A DNA stretch of 64,000 bases from NCBI GenBank assembly GCA_902363515.1, contig CABJAN010000001.1, forward strand, positions 186,001-250,000, given 5' to 3'. Source of the stretch: Bacillota bacterium (GTDB lineage: Bacteria > Bacillota > Clostridia > Lachnospirales > Lachnospiraceae). Below, piece by piece: positions 18,734-26,789 of this stretch (position 1 is its first letter; each line of letters starts with the position of its first letter). The translations under genes were made by a program, and so were the position numbers. The notes under the pieces were generated by a model, which saw nothing but the letters and a program-made list of their open reading frames with translations, made no database searches and was not told the origin of the DNA.

Positions 18734-18817
18734 GAGGTGGATAAGAGCAAAGAGCTTCTTATCTGGATAAAATTGTAAAAATAGTCTTATTTTTGTCCTT
18801 GAACCAATATCTACTTA

Positions 18818-18882
18818 TCGTTCCATGTTATTTATTTCAAACACCATACGATATGTACTCCCTGCTTTTTTTGCTATATAAT
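18818..18882 (+). promoter_or_regulatory. Activated promoter of the propeptide gene (operator copy A)
   Basis: TCGTTCCATGTT (18818-18829) and AACACCATACGA (18840-18851) are the halves of an imperfect inverted repeat with a 10-nt spacer. TATAAT follows at 18877-18882, exactly 25 nt after the repeat, and no good -35 hexamer is visible, as expected for activator dependence. The same arrangement precedes the radical SAM operon (20107-20171). The rest of 18734-18913 shows nothing else. Confidence 0.72.
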
Positions 18883-18913
18883 TCACTCATCACAAAAGAA
18901 AGGTTGAAACATT

Positions 18914-19111
18914 ATGAAATTTTTTAAATTATTTATTCTTGCAACTACATCTTACATTGCTCTGAACTTGGTAACACCTACTGCTTGTTTTGATACAAAA
19001 ACAGCTCATGATACCAAATCCTATATTGTCGCTGAGACTCAAAGTAATGATTCTTCTGAATATCCCTACATGCCAGCAGATGCAAATAGTCCTGGAGGTG
19101 AAATAGTTTAA
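18914..19111 (+). CDS. Small secreted propeptide, candidate signalling peptide
   Basis: 65 residues beginning with a Sec-type signal: MKFFK, then a hydrophobic stretch ending near TPTAC, followed by a polar stretch and a C-terminal tail EYPYMPADANSPGGEIV. I recognise no family. The size, export signal and place next to an HTH-TPR regulator resemble PapR- and Phr-type pheromone precursors, whose C-terminal ends are cleaved, re-imported and bind the regulator. It starts after AGAAAGG, has the same operator as the RiPP operon, and its end overlaps the end of the convergent regulator gene by 4 nt. The mature peptide boundaries are not known. Confidence 0.68.
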   Translation: MKFFKLFILATTSYIALNLVTPTACFDTKTAHDTKSYIVAETQSNDSSEYPYMPADANSPGGEIV

Positions 19112-20019
19112 TCCTCAAACTCCAGGTTCAAATATTTTTTTGCTTCTTCTTTTGTAACTTCCAGATTTACATCTCCGATTGCTTCACAGATATAATAAGC
19201 CTGTCGGTATGCCTTTTTGCTTTCCTCTATTCTGCCTAAAAAATAACAACACTCTCCATAGATTTCAATGCATCTTGGAAGATATTGATAATGTCCGTAT
19301 TTAATACAAACCTCTTTTGTTTCTAAAGCATATTCTATTCCTTCTTCATACCTTCCAGCCAAGTCAAGAACCCTTGCATAATTGTATAAAATCATAGGAA
19401 GCACTCCTGCGCTTGTAATAGCTTCCTTAATATGTTTCCGAATATATTTGAGCAGTTGATAGAAAATATCAGCCGCTTTTTTTTGATTTCCTGCACAAGA
19501 ATACGCATTGGCAATCTGATTAATAATTTTTATTTCATCTCTGGTATAAAGTTTTTTCTCTATCTCTTCTGTATTAAAATCAGGAACCGTCAAACGAATT
19601 GCCTGTGTCAGAATCTCGATTTCTTCCTGTTCTGTATAGCGTTTCTCCATTTGTTCAAGCAACAGCCTGGAACGTATAATAAACTGCTGAATCAATGGTT
19701 CCCCTTCTGCAAAAGCTTTCAGTTTTTCTATTTGTTTAAAACCTTCCTCTGCACGACCCGTCGCATTGCAAGCCACAATTTCTTTTTCTAAAGCCTCTAT
19801 TTCTAACTCATTTTTTGTCAAAAGAGCATAGTAACGGTCATCGGGTAAATCCAGTCTTTGTAAAATAGCATTGATCCTCACTCTGCTTGGCGTCTGCTTT
19901 CCATTCTCTATACGCGAAAGAGTAATCGGCTCACAAATCCCCTCACAAACCTGTTCCTGTGTTAACCCTAATTCTAATCGTCTCTGACGGATATAATCAC
20001 CCAAAAAAAAGTTTTGCAT
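19108..20019 (-). CDS. HTH-TPR regulator of RRNPP (Rgg/PlcR) type
   Basis: 303 residues. An N-terminal XRE helix-turn-helix (LGDYIRQRRLELGLTQEQVCEGICEPITLSRIENGKQTPS, about residues 5-45) is followed by an all-helical region with TPR-like repeats (NAYSCAGNQKKAADIFYQLL, LDLAGRYEEGIEYALETKEV, ECCYFLGRIEESKKAYRQAYYI). This is the architecture of peptide-binding RRNPP regulators. The ATG at 20019 sits after GAGGAG; a TTG six codons upstream overlaps that site and is unlikely. It is convergent with the propeptide gene and divergent from the radical SAM operon. Likely role: peptide-dependent activator of both operator-bearing promoters, by inference. Confidence 0.85.
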   Translation of the reverse strand: MQNFFLGDYIRQRRLELGLTQEQVCEGICEPITLSRIENGKQTPSRVRINAILQRLDLPDDRYYALLTKNELEIEALEKEIVACNATGRAEEGFKQIEKLKAFAEGEPLIQQFIIRSRLLLEQMEKRYTEQEEIEILTQAIRLTVPDFNTEEIEKKLYTRDEIKIINQIANAYSCAGNQKKAADIFYQLLKYIRKHIKEAITSAGVLPMILYNYARVLDLAGRYEEGIEYALETKEVCIKYGHYQYLPRCIEIYGECCYFLGRIEESKKAYRQAYYICEAIGDVNLEVTKEEAKKYLNLEFED

Positions 20020-20106
20020 TTGTAAATCTCTCCTCAATTACAGTACTTACCTGTTTTTCGGCTCTCAGTATAGCATGATATCCTTTCACTTTCCAGTGTT
20101 AACTTG

Positions 20107-20171
20107 TCGTTTCATGTTATTTTTTCACAACATGAAACGATATGGTTAAAAAAAGAATATGGTGTTAGGAT
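20107..20171 (+). promoter_or_regulatory. Activated promoter of the RiPP operon (operator copy B)
   Basis: TCGTTTCATGTT (20107-20118) and AACATGAAACGA (20129-20140) form a perfect 12-bp inverted repeat with a 10-nt spacer. TAGGAT (20166-20171) lies 25 nt downstream, the spacing seen at copy A; GATAAT at 20169 is an alternative -10. Over 43 aligned positions copies A and B agree at about 33. The regulator's own leftward promoter (TATACT near 20070) is just beyond. A small leader hairpin, ACAGTGA (20178-20184) with TCACTGT (20212-20218), follows. Confidence 0.8.
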
Positions 20172-20245
20172 AATAGCACAGTGATGAACATGTGAATTCA
20201 AAACTACATATTCACTGTAATCTAACAACGGAAGGAGAATTTAAA

Positions 20246-20323
20246 ATGGAAGTTATTGCAAAGAATAATTTTGGTATTAGGGTTCAGTGCAATGAAGATG
20301 GAAATGGTAACTGCCACTGCTAA
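20246..20323 (+). CDS. 25-residue Cys-containing RiPP precursor peptide
   Basis: A 25-codon frame starts at ATG 20246 behind GGAAGGAG (6-9 nt spacing) and ends with TAA at 20321. The N-terminal half (MEVIAKNNFGIR) would be the leader; the C-terminal end CNEDGNGNCHC carries Cys15, Cys23 and Cys25 with Gly and Asn, typical of a modified core. It has no export signal, lies immediately before a hairpin and a radical SAM/SPASM gene, and is the first gene after operator B. The size and context match precursors of radical SAM peptides such as the streptococcal Rgg-controlled RaS-RiPPs and the clostridial Clo7bot Cys-rich peptides. I did not recognise the exact core motif. Confidence 0.78.
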   Translation: MEVIAKNNFGIRVQCNEDGNGNCHC

Positions 20324-20336
20324 TCCCACTCAAATC

Positions 20337-20364
20337 CAGAGTCGTTACAATTGTAGCGACTCTG
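20337..20364 (+). terminator. Attenuating hairpin between precursor and radical SAM gene
   Basis: CAGAGTCGTTACAA pairs with TTGTAGCGACTCTG (one G-U pair), followed by a short T run (ATTTTCTG). It sits 13 nt after the precursor stop. Such partial terminators or RNA-stabilising hairpins let the peptide be made in excess over the enzyme. Confidence 0.75.
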
Positions 20365-20426
20365 ATTTTCTGATAAAACAAAAAATAATTGTAGAAAATC
20401 TATATCTAATTTTCAGAAAGGTGCCT

Positions 20427-21680
20427 ATGTATTACTTAGTTCCCTATATCTCTATTAAAAATGAAAACAATATTATTTATATTGAATCCTCAATTAATGA
20501 AAACTATATAAAAATAACTGATTCAGAATTACAGTCTGAATTTTATAAATTAAAAGAAAACGGATGTAAAACAATTGATACACCACTTTTAAACTGTCTC
20601 CATGAGCAAAAATTTCTATTAAATAAGTGTGAACTAGAGTCAAACCTGGCTTCTATAAGACATTTAATGGATGAACGTTTAATTCTTACACTCATGCCAA
20701 CAGAAAGCTGTAATTTTCGTTGTCCATATTGTTATGAATCGCACAATACCATAACCATGAATCAAGAAATTATAGAAAAGATTAAAAATTATATACAGCT
20801 ACATGTCAGTGAATTTAGCGTTATTTCTATAATATGGTTTGGAGGAGAGCCTACTCTTTGTGCAGACATGATTTTTAATTTTTCAGAATTTGTTAAAGCA
20901 CTTCAGAGCAGACAGAATTTTCAGTACAATGCTTCTATGACAACAAATGGGTATCTACTGACTAAAGAACTTTTTATAAAATTTTATGAACTTGGAATCA
21001 CCTCATATCAAATAACCATAGATGGATGGAATCACGACCAAACAAGACCTCTTGCTTCTGGAAAAGGTACTCTTGATGTTATCTTAAAAAATTTGCAGGA
21101 TATTTCCAGTTTGGATCAAGCGCAATATTCCTTTCATATTACGATACGCCACAATATTTTAAAAGACGACACTGATTTCACATGGTATGATTATTTATAT
21201 CAATATTTCGGGAAAGATGGACGTTTTTCTGTTCTTATCCGTCCTATTGGTGACTGGGGAGGCGAAACTGTTAAAAAGCTTGACTTACTTTCCTTACCTG
21301 AACGTGATCATCTTGTTCTACAACATATTAATTATTTAAAAGAAATCGGTATGGACTGTAGCAATGGCGGAAAAGGCATTTTTTCTAAGATATGCTATGC
21401 TGGTTTTCCACATAGTATGGTATTTCGTGCAAATGGAAAAATTGAAAAATGTACAGTTGCTTTAAACCATCCAAAAAATCTTATTGGATTTGTGGATACA
21501 GACAAGGGTGTTTGCATAGATGAAAATGCCAATCAATTATGGTGGCAACCAAATTTACTTTCTAAATGTTATTCTTGCCCTAAAGTTCTAAGCTGCTTTA
21601 ATATGCAATGCCCGAAAAACCAATTAATTGATGGTTATCCCCCCTCTATCTGCACAGACGAATATGATAAAATTTATTAA
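20427..21680 (+). CDS. Radical SAM/SPASM peptide maturase
   Basis: 417 residues from ATG 20427, which follows AGAAAGG by 5 nt; earlier in-frame codons overlap the precursor gene and its hairpin. The N-terminal ~90 residues lack cysteine clusters and probably hold the peptide-recognition part. CNFRCPYC at residues 95-102 (CxxxCxxC) binds the radical SAM [4Fe-4S] cluster; IIWFGGEPTL and MTTNGYLL are further core motifs. A SPASM domain with auxiliary clusters is indicated by ICYAGFPHSMVFRANGKIEKC and the C-terminal KCYSCPKVLSCFNMQCPKNQ...C. Such enzymes install thioether, C-C or related cross-links in small peptides. GC content is clearly lower than in the fab operon, which suggests horizontal transfer. 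Confidence 0.92.
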   Translation: MYYLVPYISIKNENNIIYIESSINENYIKITDSELQSEFYKLKENGCKTIDTPLLNCLHEQKFLLNKCELESNLASIRHLMDERLILTLMPTESCNFRCPYCYESHNTITMNQEIIEKIKNYIQLHVSEFSVISIIWFGGEPTLCADMIFNFSEFVKALQSRQNFQYNASMTTNGYLLTKELFIKFYELGITSYQITIDGWNHDQTRPLASGKGTLDVILKNLQDISSLDQAQYSFHITIRHNILKDDTDFTWYDYLYQYFGKDGRFSVLIRPIGDWGGETVKKLDLLSLPERDHLVLQHINYLKEIGMDCSNGGKGIFSKICYAGFPHSMVFRANGKIEKCTVALNHPKNLIGFVDTDKGVCIDENANQLWWQPNLLSKCYSCPKVLSCFNMQCPKNQLIDGYPPSICTDEYDKIY

Positions 21681-21703
21681 AATTCACTCCGGAGGTGTTT
21701 CAT

Positions 21704-23311
21704 ATGCTTTACTATCTAAAAAAAACATGGCTGGATTCTTCGCTCACAATACTATGTCAGATTATCACTAGTGGTGTCGCCGTATTTGCAGCACTTGCCT
21801 CCATGAAAGCTCTTGACGGTCTTTTAGAACAAGATGCCACTTTGTTTTTTTGGGGGCTGACTGCACATTTAGGGGCCTGGGCAATTAGCTTCACTGCTTC
21901 CCATTTGGAGACAGTTTTTCATTACCGGGCACTTCAAAAAATCAACGGTTTAGAACGCCGGGATATGACAGCAGCCCTAATCGGAAAAAGTCATCAAGAA
22001 TACCATTCCAAAGAAAGCGGAACCTATCTGTCTGGATTTACAAATGATATTTCTCAAATGGAACAATTAGGCTGGGAACCTTTTTTTAATCTGTTTGGTA
22101 CAATATCCCAGATTATTTCCAGTTTAATCGCACTAGCTGCCTTACATTGGTCTCTTATGGCTCTTTCTCTGATTTTAGGGATTATTATGATTCTTCTTCC
22201 GAAAATTTTTGATAAGAAATTAAATCATGCCGGTGAAAACTGTTCCAAATTACAAGCTCAGGCAGTAAGTTCCTTTAAAGATTTACTTATGGGATATGAC
22301 GTATTGCAATCTTTTGGTAAAATTAAAAATCTTTACAAGGGAACCGAATATGCAAGTGGGCAAATGGAAGTTCCCCGTTATAAACTCAAAATACTAAGAA
22401 GTCTGGCAGGAAATGGCATGGGATTTATAAGTGTTGTTTTCCAGGTCTTAGTGCGTTTACTTGCAGGTATTTTAATTCTCATGGGAAAACTAAACCTTTC
22501 TGTTATGGTAAGTGTATCAACCATTTGTGCCCAAGTTTATAATGGGCTCAAAGAACTGGTAAACCTCCAGCTTTCCTTTTCTGCAGGGAAACCTTATTTT
22601 AAACATTTAACTGTTCATGATAATGGAAATTCAGAAAAAGATGCGACAAAAATGCTTCCTTTCTCTCATTCTATCCAGGTGAAACATTTATCTTTTCAGT
22701 ATGATAGGAAGCCCGTTTTAGAAGACGTTTCTTTTACTTTTGAAAAAGGTAAAAAATATGCACTAACAGGGCCTTCAGGTTGTGGGAAATCAACTCTACT
22801 GAAACTCATCCTTGGATGGTTGCCTGATTATCGGGGAAACATTTACTTCGACCAGCAGGACATCCGTACCATTGTTCCTGAGGCTCTGGAAGAGCAGATA
22901 AGCTACATTGAACAAAACGTTTTTCTCTTTAATACTACAATTCGCGAAAACATTACATTAGGAGAATCTTTTACAGAGGAACAGATAAACAATGCAATTG
23001 AAAAAAGTGCTCTTGTAAATGACTTATCTTCAATGCCTGATGGACTTGATACAGTAGTCGGAGAAGAAGGACGTAATCTTTCTGGCGGGCAAAAACAACG
23101 TGTTGCTATTGCCCGGGCACTCATTCACAATCGTTCTATTTTGCTGGTTGACGAAGGAACTAGTGCTCTGGATACCCAAAATGCAGACCTTGTAGAGCAA
23201 AGTCTGCTGGCGAATCAGGACTTAACCCTGATTCTAATTAGCCATCACTTGTCACCCAAACGCAGACAGCAATTTGACAAAGTTTACACATTAGAGGCTC
23301 ACACTATATAA
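21704..23311 (+). CDS. ABC exporter half-transporter 1
   Basis: 535 residues: six-helix membrane domain (residues ~15-300) and an ATPase domain with Walker A GPSGCGKSTLLK, signature LSGGQKQR, Walker B ILLVDEGTSALD and H-loop ISHH. The start at 21704 follows GGAGG by 8 nt. No C39 peptidase domain is fused, so it would export a peptide that is cut elsewhere or not cut. It is 23 bp after the radical SAM gene, in the same operon. It probably pairs with the second half-transporter. Confidence 0.88.
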   Translation: MLYYLKKTWLDSSLTILCQIITSGVAVFAALASMKALDGLLEQDATLFFWGLTAHLGAWAISFTASHLETVFHYRALQKINGLERRDMTAALIGKSHQEYHSKESGTYLSGFTNDISQMEQLGWEPFFNLFGTISQIISSLIALAALHWSLMALSLILGIIMILLPKIFDKKLNHAGENCSKLQAQAVSSFKDLLMGYDVLQSFGKIKNLYKGTEYASGQMEVPRYKLKILRSLAGNGMGFISVVFQVLVRLLAGILILMGKLNLSVMVSVSTICAQVYNGLKELVNLQLSFSAGKPYFKHLTVHDNGNSEKDATKMLPFSHSIQVKHLSFQYDRKPVLEDVSFTFEKGKKYALTGPSGCGKSTLLKLILGWLPDYRGNIYFDQQDIRTIVPEALEEQISYIEQNVFLFNTTIRENITLGESFTEEQINNAIEKSALVNDLSSMPDGLDTVVGEEGRNLSGGQKQRVAIARALIHNRSILLVDEGTSALDTQNADLVEQSLLANQDLTLILISHHLSPKRRQQFDKVYTLEAHTI

Positions 23312-23340
23312 TGTTATTTTGCTTTTTTACATGAAATAAG

Positions 23341-23395
23341 TGGACAAAAGTGCTGGATAAATTTCAAACAAAAAAATTTTTTCAACACTTTGTCC
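23341..23395 (+). other. Imperfect inverted repeat between the two ABC genes
   Basis: In the 143-bp gap between the ABC genes, GGACAAAAGTGCTG with following AAATTT pairs with AAATTTTTTCAACACTTTGTCC. There is no T run after it, so an RNA processing or stabilising element fits better than a terminator. No small peptide gene is visible in the gap. Confidence 0.4.
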
Positions 23396-23454
23396 TGCTC
23401 ATCCGTCTTATAAATGTGAGAAAAATTTTTATAAGAAATGAGAGGGGAAATTCA

Positions 23455-25092
23455 ATGAAAAAAATAATCTTGCAACACAAATTCTGGCTGGCAGCCGTTC
23501 TTTTTGCCACTGCCGGACTTACCACTGTAGAATTATTGAAGGCATTTTTAATGCAGTATATTCTGGATTCGGCAACCATAGGAACCATGGAGCGGTTACA
23601 AACAGCCTGCATTCTTGCCATTGGGTTTTTGATTCTGATGGTACTTCTTGGTTTGCTTTACGATACAGTAACTGGCTATTTTGTCAGGATTTGTATGGAA
23701 ACAGTGAAAGCACAGTGGATGCACAAGATTGAGAGAAAGCGTCTGTGTGAATATGATGTTCAGAAAACCTCTGGTTATATGTCTCATTTCACTGTGGACA
23801 CAGCGTCTCTGGAGGAGGATTATTTGCAGAACTTTTTTCTGATTCTCCAGTATCTTATGACCGGTGCAGCTTCTCTTGTTGTGATATGGAAGATTCATTA
23901 TTATTTTGTAATTTTTGTATTACTTACTTCCTGGCTCCCGCTTTTAATTAACCGCCTGTGGATTGGAAAAATTACAGACAGCAAACTGGAAGCCTCAAAA
24001 AGCAGTGGGAATTTTACCAGAATTTTAAAAGAACTTCTGGCTGGCTTTGAGGTAAGCCGCATGTATGGTTTGTCTGAACATATGGAGAACACCTTTCAAA
24101 AGGAAAATCAGGAGTTAGAGAAAAAACGTTTCTGGTCCCGCTTTACAAAAGGTGCCTGCGAAAATACCGGCGGTACAGCCAGTTTGCTGCTTTGGATGGG
24201 AACCCTTCTTCTGGGAACCTATCTTACTTTAAGAAACCTCATTACCGTGGGAATGGTTTTGCAGGTAAATCAATTGCTGAACAATCTGGTGAATCCTTTG
24301 TACCGGATTTCCTTTTGCCTTACCAAAATGAAAGCGGCAAACAAAATTTACGAACATGTGGAAAAAGAGTTAGAGGAAGGAAATCTGCCACAGGAAACCA
24401 AAGCCAAAAATCCAGAGCAGCTTTCAGGTTTTTCCGCCAACATAGAAGTAAAGTCTCTGGGAATTTCCCTTCGTGGATGTGAGATTTTAAAGGATGTGAA
24501 TCTGTGTTTTGAAAAAGGGAAAAAATATCTTCTGACAGGGGAAAGCGGCTGTGGAAAATCTACTTTGTTAAAAATGCTGCTGGACTACCACAAGGAATAT
24601 ACAGGAAAAATTCTGGTAGACGGTCATGACCTATCAAAGGTGCAGATGGAAAGCTGGTATCAGTCCGTAGCGGTTGTAAGCCAGAGTGATTTCCTTTTTC
24701 ATGACACCCTTCGCAATAACCTCTGTCTTTTTCAAACAATTTCAGAAGAAAAAATCCAGGAAATTCTGAAACTCTGCTGTCTGGAAAAATTTGTGGCAGC
24801 CCAGAAAGAAGGGCTGGATTTTATGATTGAGGAGAATGGTAAAAATGTCTCTGGAGGAGAGCGGCAGAGAATTTGCCTGGCACGTGCCCTGTTAAAAGAA
24901 GCGCCTGTTCTGATTCTGGACGAAGCCACTTCTGCCCTGGATTCTGCCACTGCTTTTCAGATTGAAAATAATCTCCTCAACATGCAGGGAATCACCATGA
25001 TTTCTATTTCCCATAAGCTGTTTCCTGAACTTTTTGAGAAATATGATGGAAGGATTCAGTTTGAGCAACAGACTGCATGGAAAACTGTATAA
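23455..25092 (+). CDS. ABC exporter half-transporter 2
   Basis: 545 residues from ATG 23455 after GAGGGG. Six hydrophobic segments precede an ATPase domain with Walker A GESGCGKSTLLK, signature VSGGERQR, Walker B VLILDEATSALD and H-loop ISHK. The membrane domain differs enough from the first exporter to suggest a heterodimer rather than a recent duplication. Last gene of the peptide operon; a strong hairpin follows. Likely substrate: the modified peptide or the propeptide signal, by inference. Confidence 0.87.
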   Translation: MKKIILQHKFWLAAVLFATAGLTTVELLKAFLMQYILDSATIGTMERLQTACILAIGFLILMVLLGLLYDTVTGYFVRICMETVKAQWMHKIERKRLCEYDVQKTSGYMSHFTVDTASLEEDYLQNFFLILQYLMTGAASLVVIWKIHYYFVIFVLLTSWLPLLINRLWIGKITDSKLEASKSSGNFTRILKELLAGFEVSRMYGLSEHMENTFQKENQELEKKRFWSRFTKGACENTGGTASLLLWMGTLLLGTYLTLRNLITVGMVLQVNQLLNNLVNPLYRISFCLTKMKAANKIYEHVEKELEEGNLPQETKAKNPEQLSGFSANIEVKSLGISLRGCEILKDVNLCFEKGKKYLLTGESGCGKSTLLKMLLDYHKEYTGKILVDGHDLSKVQMESWYQSVAVVSQSDFLFHDTLRNNLCLFQTISEEKIQEILKLCCLEKFVAAQKEGLDFMIEENGKNVSGGERQRICLARALLKEAPVLILDEATSALDSATAFQIENNLLNMQGITMISISHKLFPELFEKYDGRIQFEQQTAWKTV

Positions 25093-25102
25093 GGGAAGAT
25101 AT

Positions 25103-25150
25103 AGAATCCTCTTTTTCTGATAATTTGAAAGAAAAGAGGATTCTTATATT
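25103..25150 (+). terminator. Terminator of the peptide operon
   Basis: AGAATCCTCTTTT (25103-25115) pairs perfectly with AAAAGAGGATTCT (25132-25144); the T-rich tail is TATATT, so it is strong in stem and moderate in tail. Confidence 0.75.
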
Positions 25151-25187
25151 AATTGTTTTATTTATAACCCGATTTCATTCTGATGTA

Positions 25188-26725
25188 TTATTCCTCTGCC
25201 TGTTTCACTTTGCAGTGTTTTCTATAACATGCAATCCCGTATTTTAAAATTTTATCCACTCCGTTCTCCCGGAGTTCTTCATCATATTTCTTTTCCTCTA
25301 TCTGTTGTAGTGCCCGTTCACAAGTCCGATCAAGATTTCCGTCATTGGCATACTTAACTTCAATAAGAATAACCGTTTCACTGTTTTCAGTTTCAACCAT
25401 AATATCGCTGTATCCTTCGCCGCTTTCCTGATTGGACGATACGTACCATTCTTCCTTCACGCCCAGGATTCCAAGCAGTATCCCATGATAAAAGTTCTCC
25501 TTGCTTGCTTTTCTCACAAACGTATCCCGGATACTGATGGTCTTTTTCAGGTAGCTTTCAAAAATTTCTCCTACCTTCGTTTCCTCACCGTTTTTCAGGG
25601 CATCACAGAATCGGCTTAATGTATCTCCATCCTTTGCAACACTCTCTTTAAAGTATTCCATAATCTGTGTTTCAAAAATATCCCGGATTTCCAGATTTGG
25701 AATCGCAAGTTTATACCGTTTTGCATCCACCCTTCCACGCTGCGTTAAATATCCCGTCATAAACAACAGGCTCCAGACGTTCTCTAAGGACTGATACATT
25801 TCCGGATAGACAAGCTCCTGATGAATTTCTTTTATGATTTCCTCTCCGGCAAGCAGAGTTTCAATCTCACGCCTGGTTTTTAAATTACCGGACATCTGAA
25901 TGAATTTCCTGACAGCACCATTACTGCTGGTATTAATCCAATAGTTTTCCGGAAAAGAATCCCCATGGTCTTTTAATTTATCACAGTAATTCAATACATC
26001 CCAGGGGCAGTACAATTCTACAGAGCCAAACTGATACCCGTCATACCAGTTCTTTACTTCTTCATAATGATCCTCGATTTCATAATACTTCAGCATTTCT
26101 CTTACTTCAGTATCTGTAAAACCGAAATATTCATCATACCGTTCATCTGTAATGGACAATACTTTCAGGTTATTAAGTCCCGTAAAGATACTTTCTTTTG
26201 AAATACGCATGCATCCTGTCATTACTGCAAATTTCAGGCTGTTATTGGTTTTTAGTGCCTGTTCCAATAAACTACGGATTAAAAAGATCATCTGATTATA
26301 ATACCCGTTTTCAAATGCTTTTGCTAATGGGACATCATACTCATCAATCAAAAGAACTACTTTTGTTCCATAATGTTTCTCCAATAATTCCGATAAAGTT
26401 TTCAATCCGCTGCAAAATACAGCTTTACTCATTCCGCTATCTAAAAGTTTCTTATATTCTAACACGCTTCACACAGTTTTGTATCTTTTGAAATTTTCAA
26501 TCCCTCAAAGATACTCTGGTCTCTCTCTATGGAAAAAAAGTGTTCCAGCATACTCATATTTAAGGTTTTCCCAAAGCGTCTTGGTCTGGTAAAAAGATTC
26601 ACCATTCCACCGTTACGGATCAGTTCTGAAATCAGCCCCGTCTTATCCACATAATAGTAGTTATCGTTAATAATCTGCTCAAAATTTTCCAATCCTACCG
26701 GAAGGCGTTTTTTTTCTTTAACCAT
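25188..26725 (-). pseudogene. AAA-ATPase-like / PD-(D/E)XK (DUF1703) gene, broken
   Basis: Two frames carry one protein. The first (26725 to 26459) has the N-terminal ATPase part: LPVGLENFEQIINDNYYYVDKTGLI and FTRPRRFGKTLNMSML. It ends at LCEAC and stop; the second frame (from about 26465) resumes with LKTLSELLEKHYGTKVVLLIDEYDVPLAKAFENGYY and runs to a C-terminal nuclease-like domain with GYSDIMVE and VILIEVKYA. In intact members several dozen residues lie between these parts, so both a deletion and a frameshift occurred. These genes are common, often multi-copy and of unknown function in gut Firmicutes. It is next to the peptide island. Confidence 0.8.
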
Positions 26726-26789
26726 GTCATTCGCACTCCTTCTCTATTAGTTATAACAAAGATACGCTTAAAAACCTATACCTAACTTT

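Noticed and set aside
20256..20426. N-terminal extension of the radical SAM protein
   Set aside because: It overlaps the precursor gene and hairpin in another frame; ATG 20427 has its own ribosome binding site.
23341..23395. Inverted repeat between ABC genes as a mobile element end
   Set aside because: No target duplication, transposase or second copy is visible; an RNA structure is more likely.
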